A stretch of 64,000 nt of DNA from DAHUYF01 sp035553515. Lineage in GTDB: Bacteria; Pseudomonadota; Alphaproteobacteria; ATCC43930; CGMCC-115725. This document shows positions 1 through 8,625 of this stretch, one piece after another. Under the pieces are notes generated by a model. The model was not told the origin of the DNA, did no database searches, and saw only the letters and a program-made list of their open reading frames with translations. The first letter of the stretch is position 1. Each line of letters begins with the position of its first letter. Made by a program: the position numbers and the translations under genes. The DNA lies in contig DATNDG010000011.1 of NCBI GenBank assembly GCA_035553515.1, forward strand, positions 1-64,000, in the 5' to 3' direction.

Positions 1-504
1 CCCGGCCTCGACGTCACCAGGCAGCGCGTGCCGCAGGCGGCGACGTTTCCCAATGGCTGCCACATCGTCGAAGTCGAGATCGATCCCGAGACCGGCGTCA
101 CCCGCGTCGACCGCTATACGATCGTCGACGATTTCGGCCGCACCATCAATCCGATCATGCTGGAGGGCCAGGTGCATGGTGGCGTGGTGCAGGGCATCGG
201 CCAGGCGCTGATCGAGCGCACCGTCTATGACGATGCGAGCGGCCAGCTCGTTACCGGCTCGTTCATGGATTACGCCATGCCGCGCGCCGACGATCTGCCG
301 TCCTTCTCGTTTGGGACGCATAACGTGCCGTGCAAGGCGAACCCGCTCGGCGTCAAGGGCGCGGGCGAGGCCGGTGCCATCGGCGCGCCACCGGCCACCA
401 TCAACGCCGTCGTCGATGCGCTTCACCGCACGACGGGGCTCACCCACATCGACATGCCGGCGACGCCGCGCCGCGTGTGGGAGGCGCTGCAGACAAGTCG
501 GTGA
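1..504 (+). CDS. Xanthine dehydrogenase-family molybdopterin-binding subunit, C-terminal fragment
   Basis: The reading frame is open from the first base, so the 5' part lies outside the window; the apparent GTG at 28 is internal. The fragment is the end of a molybdenum hydroxylase large subunit (xanthine dehydrogenase/aldehyde oxidase/CoxL superfamily). It shows the family's G-Q-V-H-G-G and Q-G-I-G-Q-A-L cofactor-binding stretches and the G-V-K-G-A-G-E-A-G motif, whose Glu (codon 367-369) is the catalytic base of the family. It is strikingly like the C-terminus of the complete large subunit encoded at 58770-61067, so the two are paralogs. Substrate unknown. A palindrome-rich spacer follows. 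Confidence 0.9.
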   Translation, partial: PGLDVTRQRVPQAATFPNGCHIVEVEIDPETGVTRVDRYTIVDDFGRTINPIMLEGQVHGGVVQGIGQALIERTVYDDASGQLVTGSFMDYAMPRADDLPSFSFGTHNVPCKANPLGVKGAGEAGAIGAPPATINAVVDALHRTTGLTHIDMPATPRRVWEALQTSR

Positions 505-667
505 GCGCTTCTTCCCTCTCCGCGCGTGGCGTGGAGAGGGCGGGGCCCGGCGCGAAGCGCCGGGAGGGTGAGGTGCATCTCCGCGGCGCGGTATCGCCGC
601 ATTGGACGCCCACCTCATCCTAAATCCTTCTCCGCCCTGAAGGGCGGAGAAGGACTTGATTCCCGGC
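505..667. repeat. Palindrome-rich spacer between convergent genes, probable intergenic repeat and terminator
   Basis: No coding sequence is seen here. The spacer carries three inverted repeats. One has arms at 513-520 and 532-539 (ccctctcc/ggagaggg). A short cccggcg/cgccggg stem follows at about 545-559. The third is a perfect 13-bp stem at 625-637 and 642-654 with a 4-base loop. The style (ccctctcc...ggagaggg...gggtgaggtg) is that of the short palindromic repeats scattered through alphaproteobacterial genomes. Lying between a plus-strand and a minus-strand gene end, the last hairpin could end transcription from both sides, although no T-tract follows it. Confidence 0.55.
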
Positions 668-1663
668 CTACTCGGCCGCGCGCGCTTTCGGCTGCAGCAT
701 GCCGTCGAGGCGGTTCGCGATGATCGCCTCGGCCTCGCGCATGATGCGGCTCACCAGCTCCTTGACGCTCGGCACGTCGTGGATCAGGCCCTGCACCATG
801 CCCGCGGACCAGATGCCGTAATCGAGCTCGCCCGCTTCGAGCACGTGGCGGCCCTTGACGCCGGCGACGAAGTTGCGGACGTCCTCGAAGCTGCTGCCCG
901 GCCGGTGCTCGATCTCGATCACCGTCTCGGCGATGCGGTTCTTATGGACGCGCGCGGTGTTGCGCATGGTGCGGAAGATGAGCGCGGTCTGCCGCTCGTC
1001 GCTGGCGACGATCTGCTCCTTCACCTTGTCGTGGATCGGCGCTTCCTTCGTCGCCATGAAGCGCGTGCCCATGTTGATGCCGTCGGCGCCCAGCGCCAGC
1101 GCCGCAACGAGGCCGCGCGCATCGCCGAAGCCGCCCGAGGCGATGAACGGGATCTTCAGCCTGTCGGCGGTGATCGGGATGAGGACGAGGCCGGGGATGT
1201 CGTCCTCGCCGGGATGGCCTGCGCACTCGAAGCCGTCGATCGACACCGCGTCGACGCCGAGCCGCTCGGCCTTCAGCGCGTGGCGCACCGCGGTGCATTT
1301 GTGGATGATCTTGACGCCCGCCTGCTTGAAAATGGGGATGTATTTCTCGGGGTTGTTGCCGGCCGTCTCGACGATCTTCACGTCCGAGCGGATGATCGCA
1401 TCCATGTACTCGTCATAGGGCACCGGCTTGATCGTCGGCAGGATCGTGAGATTGACGCCGAAGGGCTTGTCGGTCATGCCGCGGCAGCGCTCGATCTCCC
1501 TGGCGAGATCCTCGGGCGTCGGCTGGGTGAGACCGGTGAGGAATCCCAGCGCGCCGGCATTGGCGACCGCCGAGACCAGCTCGGCGCGCCCGACCCACTG
1601 CATGCCACCCTGGACGATGGGGTGCTCGACCCCGAATTCCTTGGTGAACCGCGTCTCCAGCAT
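668..1663 (-). CDS. Nitronate monooxygenase (2-nitropropane dioxygenase family)
   Basis: A 331-residue FMN-dependent TIM-barrel enzyme of the nitronate monooxygenase family, which oxidises alkyl nitronates to carbonyl compounds and nitrite. The N-terminus has the family's P-I-V-Q-G-G-M-Q-W motif (residues 15-23). His150 lies in G-F-E-C-A-G-H-P-G, the position of the family's catalytic histidine. A phosphate-binding G-A-D-G-I-N-M-G-T-R-F segment follows near residue 195. Length is normal. The gene is divergent from the enoyl-CoA hydratase gene and convergent with the molybdenum hydroxylase gene. Many family members act on fatty-acid or unknown substrates, so the exact reaction is open. Confidence 0.88.
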   Translation of the reverse strand: MLETRFTKEFGVEHPIVQGGMQWVGRAELVSAVANAGALGFLTGLTQPTPEDLAREIERCRGMTDKPFGVNLTILPTIKPVPYDEYMDAIIRSDVKIVETAGNNPEKYIPIFKQAGVKIIHKCTAVRHALKAERLGVDAVSIDGFECAGHPGEDDIPGLVLIPITADRLKIPFIASGGFGDARGLVAALALGADGINMGTRFMATKEAPIHDKVKEQIVASDERQTALIFRTMRNTARVHKNRIAETVIEIEHRPGSSFEDVRNFVAGVKGRHVLEAGELDYGIWSAGMVQGLIHDVPSVKELVSRIMREAEAIIANRLDGMLQPKARAAE

Positions 1664-1788
1664 TGCCGCTTCCTTTCCCCTGGGCAGGTCAGGGTTGCGT
1701 CACGGCGACGAAAAGGCAAGCGCTGGCGCGGTGCCCGCCGAAATGCTGTACTTCGGCAGAGAGAGCAGCGAACGGGGAGGCGGCTTCC

Positions 1789-2586
1789 ATGGCGGAGCAT
1801 GTGCTGAGCGAGGTCAAGGACGGCATCGGCACCATCACCCTGAACCGCCCCGAGGTGCTGAATGCGCTGTCGCCGGAGATGACCGACGGGCTCATCGAGG
1901 CCACCGGCCGCTTCGAGCGCGACACAGCGGTGCGCGCCGTCGTCATCCGCGGCGCCGGCGAGCATTTCATGGCCGGCGGCGACATCAAGGGCTTTCACAA
2001 ATCGCTGAGCGAGGATCGCACCGGCCATGTCGCGCGGCTCGAGATGCGCGTCGTCAAGACGCACCAGACGATCTATCACCTGCGCCGCATGGGAAAGCCG
2101 GTGCTGGCCTCGGTGCAGGGCGCCGCCGCCGGCTTCGGCGTAAGCCTCATCCTCGCCTGCGATCTCGCGATCGCGGCGGAGGATGCCTATTTCAGCCTCG
2201 CTTACCGGCATATCGGACTCTCGGCCGATGGCGGCGCGACCTATTTCCTGCCGCGCATCGTCGGCGAGCGGCGCGCGCTCGAGATCGCGCTGCTGGGCGA
2301 GCGCTTCACCGCCGCTCGCGCCAAGGAGATGGGGATGCTCAACTGGGTGGTGCCACGCGCCGAGTTGGCGCAGGAGACGGCGAGCCTGGCGCGGCGGCTC
2401 GCAGACGGGCCGACGGCGGCGCTCGGGCGGGCGAAGCAGCTCATCCGCACCTCGCTCGACAATTCCTGGGACGAGCAGTCGCATCGCGAGGCGGAAGGGC
2501 TCGCCGCGGCAGCGGCGACCGAGGACCATCTCGAAGGGGTCACCGCCTTTATCGAGAAGCGCAAGCCCGTCTTCCGCGGACGCTGA
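1789..2586 (+). CDS. Enoyl-CoA hydratase/isomerase (crotonase family)
   Basis: The frame is open from 1663, but the ATG at 1789 follows a good GGGGAGG site (1774-1780) and begins the typical M-A-E-H-V-L-S-E-V start, giving 265 residues, normal for the family. The CoA/oxyanion-hole segment is seen in H-F-M-A-G-G-D-I-K-G-F and again in Q-G-A-A-A-G-F-G. The active-site loop reads G-L-S-A-D-G-G-A-T-Y-F-L-P-R, with Asp-Gly-Gly as in PaaG-like isomerases/hydratases rather than the paired-Glu of classic hydratases. It probably acts in fatty-acid or aromatic-CoA catabolism. The FAD monooxygenase gene starts 5 bp downstream, so the two are very likely co-transcribed. Confidence 0.88.
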   Translation: MAEHVLSEVKDGIGTITLNRPEVLNALSPEMTDGLIEATGRFERDTAVRAVVIRGAGEHFMAGGDIKGFHKSLSEDRTGHVARLEMRVVKTHQTIYHLRRMGKPVLASVQGAAAGFGVSLILACDLAIAAEDAYFSLAYRHIGLSADGGATYFLPRIVGERRALEIALLGERFTAARAKEMGMLNWVVPRAELAQETASLARRLADGPTAALGRAKQLIRTSLDNSWDEQSHREAEGLAAAAATEDHLEGVTAFIEKRKPVFRGR

Positions 2587-2591
2587 CCCCA

Positions 2592-3833
2592 ATGGAAGAG
2601 GTACTCGTCGTCGGCGGCGGCATCGGCGGGCTCACGCTTGCGCTGATGCTGCACCGGCGCGGCATTTCCTGCCGCGTCTTCGAAGCGGCGCCGGAGCTCA
2701 AGCCGCTCGGCGTCGGCATCAATCTGCTGCCGCACGCGATGAAGGAGCTCGATGCAGTCGGCGTTCAGGAGCACCTCGCCGGGCTCGGCGTGTTGACCTC
2801 CGAGGCCGCTTTCTTCAACCGCTTCGGCCAGCTCATCTATGAGGAGAAGCTCGGCCGCGCGGCGGGCTATGGCTGGCCGCAGATCTCGATCCATCGCGCC
2901 GATCTGCATCGCGTGCTGCTCGATGCCTTCGTCGCCGCGGCGGGGGCGGAGCGCTACCGCCTCGGTTGGCAATGCGTCGGCGCCGAGCCCGACGGCACCG
3001 TGCGGTTCCGCCGCGCCGGGGATGGCGCCGAGCTGCCGGCGCAGAAGGGACATTGCGTGATCGCCGCCGACGGCATCCATTCGACCTTGCGCAAACAGCT
3101 CTATCCCGATGACGGCGAGCCGATCTATTCCGGGGTCAATATGTGGCGGGGAGTCACGCGCTGGCAGCCCATTCTCGGCGGCGCCGCGATGATCCGCTGC
3201 GGCTGGTTCACCCATGCCAAGATCGTCATATATCCGATCGGTCCGGTCGAGGGTGACGGACGCCAGAAGGTCAATTGGGTGGTCGAGATCGAGACACCCA
3301 GATACGAGCGCTGGAACTGGGCGCGGCCCGGACGGCTCGAGGATTTCATCGGACCGATGCAGGACTGGCATTTCGACTGGCTCGACGTGCCGGAATTCCT
3401 GCGGCAGGCGGAGATCGCGCTCGAATATCCGATGGTGGACAAGGATCCGCTGCCGCGCTGGAGCTTCGGGCGGATCACGCTGCTGGGCGATGCGGCGCAT
3501 CCGATGTATCCGCGCGGCTCGAACGGGGCCGGGCAGGCGATCCTCGACGCGCGTGCGCTCGCCGACTGCCTCGCCGCCACCGCCGATCCCGAGGCGGCAC
3601 TGCGCGACTACGAGGCGCTCCGCCGCGAGGCGACGGCGAAGGTGGTGCGGACCAACCGCACGACGCCACCCGACGTGATCCTCGGCGAAGTGCACAAGCG
3701 CACCGGCGACAAGCCCTTCGCCTCGATCGACGCGGTCATCAGCCGCGCTGAGCTCGTCGCCATCACCGACGCCTATAAGCGCGTCGCCGGCTATGAAAAG
3801 GCTCAGCTCGGCCCCGCCAAGCCGGATGGCTGA
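2592..3833 (+). CDS. FAD-dependent aromatic-ring-type monooxygenase
   Basis: Starts 5 bp after the enoyl-CoA hydratase stop; the 413-residue product is a class A flavoprotein monooxygenase (salicylate/3-hydroxybenzoate hydroxylase superfamily). Residues 5-15 hold the GxGxxG dinucleotide-binding motif (V-V-G-G-G-I-G-G). The second FAD motif L-L-G-D-A-A-H-P-M-Y-P is near residue 300, followed by S-N-G-A-G-Q-A-I. The enzyme probably hydroxylates an aromatic or other cyclic substrate using NAD(P)H and O2. Pairing with a PaaG-like crotonase suggests an aromatic-acid pathway, but the substrate cannot be read from the sequence. Confidence 0.88.
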   Translation: MEEVLVVGGGIGGLTLALMLHRRGISCRVFEAAPELKPLGVGINLLPHAMKELDAVGVQEHLAGLGVLTSEAAFFNRFGQLIYEEKLGRAAGYGWPQISIHRADLHRVLLDAFVAAAGAERYRLGWQCVGAEPDGTVRFRRAGDGAELPAQKGHCVIAADGIHSTLRKQLYPDDGEPIYSGVNMWRGVTRWQPILGGAAMIRCGWFTHAKIVIYPIGPVEGDGRQKVNWVVEIETPRYERWNWARPGRLEDFIGPMQDWHFDWLDVPEFLRQAEIALEYPMVDKDPLPRWSFGRITLLGDAAHPMYPRGSNGAGQAILDARALADCLAATADPEAALRDYEALRREATAKVVRTNRTTPPDVILGEVHKRTGDKPFASIDAVISRAELVAITDAYKRVAGYEKAQLGPAKPDG

Positions 3834-4022
3834 ATATCAAAAGAATTCAAGTCTCTGCGCGCCTCCGCCGGACTCCTCCCGGGCCGGTCAACCGCGGCTT
3901 AATCCGGTGATATGTATTCCCCTTAGGTGGTAACATATGACGCGGTGACGGAAGGCGAGCGAGCGGGACCGGCGGCCGCCGGCGCACCCCCGAACCTTCC
4001 GGGCCGAGGCAAGAGGAGGTCG

Positions 4023-5447
4023 ATGAGGAGGCTCGCACGCGCCAGCGTTCCGGGCCCTGGCGGAACCAAGGCGCCCGAATTCCTCGCCGAGCAGGTGCGG
4101 CTGCTCTATGCGGGCGCCTTTGCCATACCCGCAAACCTGCTCAATGCGGCGATCATCGCGGCGGCGCTGTGGCACTCGTATCCGCATCGGGCGCTGCTGG
4201 CCTGGGTTGCCCTCACCGCCGTCGTCGTCTTGCTGCGCATGGCGCTCCGCCAGCTCTATCGCCGCGCCGCGGCGCAAGGCGGGCTCGATCCGCGGCGCTG
4301 GGCGCGGCGCTACGCGGCAGGCGCCTTCGCCTCGGGCGTGCTCTGGGGCTCGCTCTGCGGCGCGCTCCCCTCTTACGGCAGCCCGCTCGACTTCCTCTTC
4401 GTCGCGCTGGTGGCGGCGGCGATGTCGGCGGGGGCGATGACCTCGCTCTCGGCCTATTACCCCGCCTATCTCTGCTATCTGCTGCCGTTCATCCTGCCGA
4501 CGGGCGTCGCCTTCCTGATGACCCCCGGACCGGACTATCTGATGCTCGGTGCGCTCATCCTGATCTATGCCGGAATCCTCGCCGGCAGCAGCCGCAACCT
4601 CAATCGCGCGATCATCCGCACGTTGCAGCTCAAGACAGCCAACGACGTGCTGAACCGCTCGCTCAGCATGACCCATGCCGAGCTCGACGTGGTGCGCCGC
4701 GACAAATGGCAGACCATCGCCCATCTGAGCCACGAGCTGCGCACGCCGCTCACCGCCATCCTGGGATTCTCCGAAGCGATCCGCGACCAGCTGCTGGGGC
4801 CGCTGGGCAATCCGCGCTATCGCGAGTATGCGCGGCACGTCCACAACAGCGGCCAGCACCTGCTCAACCTCGCCGACGAGATCCTCGCTTTCTCGCAGGG
4901 CGAGTCCGGGACCCTGCCGCTGAGCGATAGCGAGGTCGGCCTCGCGCAGCTTATCGAAGGCTGCGTCGATCTCGTCGCGGCCCGCGCCGAGCACCAGCGG
5001 CTGCGCATCATCCGCAGCTTCCAGCACGGGTTGCCGATGCTGCGCGCGGACGAGACCAAGCTGCGCCAGATCCTGCTCAACCTGCTCACCAACGCCGTCA
5101 AGTTCACGCCCGAAGGCGGTGAGATAACCATTATGACCGGCCTCACGCCGGACCGCGCGATCACCATCAGCGTCGCCGACACCGGCATCGGCATGGCGCC
5201 GGCGGATATCCCGCGGGCGCTGACACCCTTCGTGCGGCTCTCGAGCGCCCTGGTGCAGGAGACCGAAGGGGTGGGGCTCGGCCTGTCGCTCAGCAAGCGC
5301 CTCATGGAGATGCACGGCGGCGAACTCGCCCTCGCCAGCGAGCTCGGCCGGGGCACCACCTGCACGCTGCGCTTTCCGGCCTGGCGCACGGTCGGCGAGG
5401 GGCCGCCGCCGGTCGGCCAGGACCCGCGCCAGGGCACCGGCGTCTAG
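4023..5447 (+). CDS. Membrane-bound sensor histidine kinase
   Basis: The ATG at 4023 with a GAGGAGG site at 4013-4019 is preferred over the GTG at 3927; the product is then 474 residues. About six hydrophobic segments fill residues 20-190. A HisKA domain follows with H-L-S-H-E-L-R-T-P (phospho-acceptor His237), then a HATPase_c domain with the N box (N-L-L-T-N-A-V-K-F), the D-T-G-I-G-M G1 box and G-V-G-L-G-L-S-L-S. No PAS or receiver domain is seen. No response regulator gene is adjacent, so this is an orphan kinase. The signal sensed by the integral-membrane part is unknown. Confidence 0.88.
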   Translation: MRRLARASVPGPGGTKAPEFLAEQVRLLYAGAFAIPANLLNAAIIAAALWHSYPHRALLAWVALTAVVVLLRMALRQLYRRAAAQGGLDPRRWARRYAAGAFASGVLWGSLCGALPSYGSPLDFLFVALVAAAMSAGAMTSLSAYYPAYLCYLLPFILPTGVAFLMTPGPDYLMLGALILIYAGILAGSSRNLNRAIIRTLQLKTANDVLNRSLSMTHAELDVVRRDKWQTIAHLSHELRTPLTAILGFSEAIRDQLLGPLGNPRYREYARHVHNSGQHLLNLADEILAFSQGESGTLPLSDSEVGLAQLIEGCVDLVAARAEHQRLRIIRSFQHGLPMLRADETKLRQILLNLLTNAVKFTPEGGEITIMTGLTPDRAITISVADTGIGMAPADIPRALTPFVRLSSALVQETEGVGLGLSLSKRLMEMHGGELALASELGRGTTCTLRFPAWRTVGEGPPPVGQDPRQGTGV

Positions 5448-5549
5448 CCCGCGCTTTGCTGTGGATAAGTGCCCTCCCGACATGATCGCCGGTTGTCACC
5501 CGCGCGGGGCCTTGCTACGCCTTTGAGGTCAGCGGGCGGGGAGAGCCCA

Positions 5550-5780
5550 ATGTACACCATCGAGTACGAGCATCAGGGGGCCGCAGCGATGGTTCCCATG
5601 CGCTTTGTCGAGAAGCAACTCGCCATCGCCAATGCCTGCGAGCTGCTGAAGCTGGGCTTCCATGTGTCGAAGGTGGAGGGGCCGGGCTTCCAGATGGGGC
5701 CGCAAGCGCTTGCCGCCTACCGCCGCGCCTTGATCGAGCGCGGCGGAGCCGTCAAACCGAAGCTCGGCGCCAACGCCTGA
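5550..5780 (+). CDS. Small hypothetical protein (76 aa)
   Basis: A short open frame whose ATG at 5550 follows a GGGGAGA site (5538-5544); the longer frame from 5469 has no ribosome-binding support. The product is soluble, with no signal peptide or transmembrane segment. It reads as a compact domain (Y-T-I-E-Y, then a helix around A-I-A-N-A-C-E-L-L, then G-F-H-V-S-K-V-E-G-P-G-F). I do not recognise a family. It lies 102 bp after the histidine kinase stop and 3 bp before the end of the convergent amidohydrolase gene. Its frame and good start make it likely to be real. Confidence 0.6.
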   Translation: MYTIEYEHQGAAAMVPMRFVEKQLAIANACELLKLGFHVSKVEGPGFQMGPQALAAYRRALIERGGAVKPKLGANA

Positions 5781-5783
5781 GCG

Positions 5784-7223
5784 CTATTCGGCGGCGGTCG
5801 CCGCCGCCTTTTTGCGCGGCGCGGATTTGAGCAGCGCCGCCGCCTGCTCCTCGACCACGGTGCCGAGGAAGTAATCCGGATTCATCGACAGGTGCATCAT
5901 CGCCGGATTGACGAAGGTGAAATCGCGGAAATTCTCCGGCGTCAGCAGCTTGGCGTTCACCAGGCTCCAGGCTTCGGTCAGGATGCTGGCGGCGTCGAGC
6001 ACGTCCCAATGGCCTATATCCGAGCCGAAGACCGGCTTCAAACTCGCGCCGAGCGGATTGAGCCGGCGGTTGAAGGCGATCGAGATCATGCGGTCGTCGG
6101 CCTCGCAGCCGAAATAGAAGGGCTCGACGAAGAGCTCGCGCAGCTGGCGCAGCTCGGTCAGCGCGCAAGCGGCGAATTCGTCGAAGCGCTCCGGCCGCTC
6201 GATCATGTAGTTGCCGTGCGGATTGGCGCGGATGCGCTTGGGCGAAAGCCGCGGGCTGCCGAAATCGCGGAACAGCCGCTCCAGCAGATCGAGATCGAGC
6301 AGCGCGGGATCGAGATTCTTCGCCATGGCGTCGACGTTGCGCTTTTCCCAATGCTCGACGATGTCGTTGAGCAGATTGACCGCCCACCCGACCCCGCCTT
6401 CGAGGAAGGCGAAGCTCAGGCCCGGGAAGCGCCTTGTGACGCCGCCGAAGATCAGCGAGCGGCAGAAGAACTCGGCCCCGCCGGCGAAATCGCCAAGATG
6501 GTTGAAGACGTAATTGCTCGGCGAGGCGCGATAGCCGATGCCGCGCGAGGAGGTGTGGCAGACCGGCGTCACCTTGAGCTCGATGCAGCGCCGCCAGAAG
6601 GGATCGTAATCGTAAGGCGAATCCATGACGATCGAGCGCGTCGACTGGGTCGGCGACAGGAAGGGGTCGCCGCCGGTGACAGCGCGGCCGGGGCCGCGCA
6701 GCTCGGTGCCGATCATCACCGCCTTGTGGCCGAGCTCAAGCACGGCGAAGTCGAGCTCCTCGATCGCTTCCTGCGGCGTGTAGGTCGGAATCACCGCCGC
6801 CGGGCGCAGCCGGTCGCGCACATCGGCGAACATCTCGGCGTAAAGCATGTTGAGCGCGCGGCAGCTCGCGCGCCGCGCGGCCTCGTCGGGAAGATAGACA
6901 TGACTCAAGCCGCGCGTGGTGTAGCAGTGTGCGAAATCGATGCCGAGCTCGTCGAGACGCGAGCGGAAATAGCGCGGGAGCTGCGCCAGCGCGCGGTCGG
7001 CAGTGTGCTCGCCCGACGGCAGCCCCCACCAGAAGCCGCGCACGGTGGGCCCATGATGCGCGCGGGTCGCGCTCACCACGCGGGCGATATCCTCGCCGGC
7101 GACCTGGCGCACGAAGTCGAGATGGGCGAAATCGCACTCGACGACATGCGCATCGGCGTCGATCACGGGATGGTCGAGCCGGGCGCGCACGTCGCGACCG
7201 GGAAATCCCTGGAAACCCGACAT
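5784..7223 (-). CDS. Amidohydrolase family protein (metal-dependent TIM barrel)
   Basis: A 479-residue amidohydrolase-2 type protein. The N-terminal D-A-D-A-H-V-V-E metal-binding segment (residues 22-29) and the later G-S-D-I-G-H-W-D segment, with its metal/catalytic Asp, fit the decarboxylase/hydrolase branch that includes ACMSD and 4-oxalomesaconate hydratase. The usual HxH is D-x-H here. It is longer than most family members (about 300-400) owing to inserts around residues 60-200. The gene is transcribed away from the kinase gene, downstream of the NMT1-type binding-protein gene on the same strand (118-bp gap). Substrate unknown. Confidence 0.82.
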   Translation of the reverse strand: MSGFQGFPGRDVRARLDHPVIDADAHVVECDFAHLDFVRQVAGEDIARVVSATRAHHGPTVRGFWWGLPSGEHTADRALAQLPRYFRSRLDELGIDFAHCYTTRGLSHVYLPDEAARRASCRALNMLYAEMFADVRDRLRPAAVIPTYTPQEAIEELDFAVLELGHKAVMIGTELRGPGRAVTGGDPFLSPTQSTRSIVMDSPYDYDPFWRRCIELKVTPVCHTSSRGIGYRASPSNYVFNHLGDFAGGAEFFCRSLIFGGVTRRFPGLSFAFLEGGVGWAVNLLNDIVEHWEKRNVDAMAKNLDPALLDLDLLERLFRDFGSPRLSPKRIRANPHGNYMIERPERFDEFAACALTELRQLRELFVEPFYFGCEADDRMISIAFNRRLNPLGASLKPVFGSDIGHWDVLDAASILTEAWSLVNAKLLTPENFRDFTFVNPAMMHLSMNPDYFLGTVVEEQAAALLKSAPRKKAAATAAE

Positions 7224-7341
7224 GGCCGCTCCTCCCTCGCGCCTCGGGGCGCTTTTGGGAAAGCATAGCCCGAATTTCGCGGGCGGGCACGCGCCGCGTG
7301 AAGGCGTGCTGCAGTGGCGTCGGGCAGGAACCCGGCCGCCG

Positions 7342-8517
7342 CTACATCGTCAGGAGCTTCTTCTCCCATTCGGCGTAGTAGGTCTCGGGCGGCTTGGGCA
7401 GAAGCGGGTAGTCGGCGCGCAGCATGTCCTGCACGACGCCGTCCTTGCTCCAGCCGAGCGCGTCGAGCGCCGGGAGGGTGATGCGCTGCGTCGGCTCGAT
7501 CACCGTCTCTTCGATGAGCTGCGCGGCATCGCCCGTTGCCTCGATGGCGCGTGCGGCGACCAGCATCTCGTAGATGTGCCAGACATTGGGCATCACCGGC
7601 AGGGCGTTGCGTGCGAAATAGGGGAGGCGCTGCTTGTTGCGCAGATCGGCGTCGATGCCGAGGCTCTCATCGCTCGCCTGGCGCGCCGCCGTCGCGTTGT
7701 CGTCGATCCAGCGGCAGAAAAGCAGCCATGCCTGCATCACTTTTCTCGCCGCCTCCGGATAGGCATCGACGAAGTCGCGGCGCATGGCGAGCGTGCCGTA
7801 GCCGAGATAGGGAATGAAATCCGCGGTATTGATCAGCGTGCGCGCGCCAAAGCGCAGCTCGGCCACGGCGTCGACCGGCGGCAGCACGTAGATGGCGTCG
7901 ACCTGCCCTTGAGCGAGCGCCTGGGGCTGGCGCTCGGCCGGCACCAGCACGACGTCGAGATCCTCACGGCCGATGCCATGGGTCTTCTTGAGCACGGCGA
8001 GTCCAAGGTCTTCCATGGTGCCGCGCTGATGCAGCGCGAGCTTGCGGCCCTTGAGCTGAGCCACATCGACGAACGGAGAATCCGCGCGCACCATGATGCG
8101 GCTGAAAGGCTGCTGCGGCGTGCCGATCGCGCCCAGCGCCGGCTGGACCAGCGCCATGCCACGCCGCGCCGCGGCCAACGCCGGACCGATGCCGACATCG
8201 CCGAGCGGGATGGTGCCGGCGATTAGTGCCTCCACCACCGCCGGACCGCCCGGCCCGTGATAGAGCTCGACCGAGAGACCCTGGTCGCGGAAAAAGTCGA
8301 CATCGCCGATATAGGCGGTGACCTCGGTGCCGAAGGGCAGGGTGCCGATGATGATCTTGTCCGGAATACCGGTCGCCGCCGCGGCGATGCCGAGGACGCG
8401 CGGCGTTGCGACGAGCGCCAGGGCGGCGGCGCCGGCGCGCAGCAGAGAGCGCCGGCCGAGCCCGCCAGCCCTGCCCGCCGCTTCGCCGCCAATGTCGTTC
8501 TGCCGCTCGAGCCGCAC
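7342..8517 (-). CDS. ABC transporter substrate-binding protein, NMT1/SsuA-like, Tat-exported
   Basis: The frame is open to 8607, but a GTG at 8517 places the twin-arginine motif (G-R-R-S-L-L-R-A) and its hydrophobic stretch at the correct distance from the N-terminus; the product is then about 391 residues. The rest reads as a periplasmic type-II binding protein of the NMT1/THI5/SsuA superfamily (L-P-F-G-T-E, then F-F-R-D-Q-G-L-S-V-E-L, G-P-G-G-P-A-V-V-E-A-L). Such proteins bind sulfonates, nitrate, thiamin precursors or other small molecules. No permease or ATPase gene is adjacent, so partner and ligand are unknown. The start choice is uncertain. Confidence 0.78.
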   Translation of the reverse strand: MRLERQNDIGGEAAGRAGGLGRRSLLRAGAAALALVATPRVLGIAAAATGIPDKIIIGTLPFGTEVTAYIGDVDFFRDQGLSVELYHGPGGPAVVEALIAGTIPLGDVGIGPALAAARRGMALVQPALGAIGTPQQPFSRIMVRADSPFVDVAQLKGRKLALHQRGTMEDLGLAVLKKTHGIGREDLDVVLVPAERQPQALAQGQVDAIYVLPPVDAVAELRFGARTLINTADFIPYLGYGTLAMRRDFVDAYPEAARKVMQAWLLFCRWIDDNATAARQASDESLGIDADLRNKQRLPYFARNALPVMPNVWHIYEMLVAARAIEATGDAAQLIEETVIEPTQRITLPALDALGWSKDGVVQDMLRADYPLLPKPPETYYAEWEKKLLTM

Positions 8518-8625
8518 CCTAGTCCCGCCTGTCGCCAGCGCCGCGCAGTCTACACCGAAGCGCGCCGAAGCGCCTATGCCGCAACCGCAATTGACGCCTC
8601 CGCGCATGCCGCCTAGCGTCGCTCG

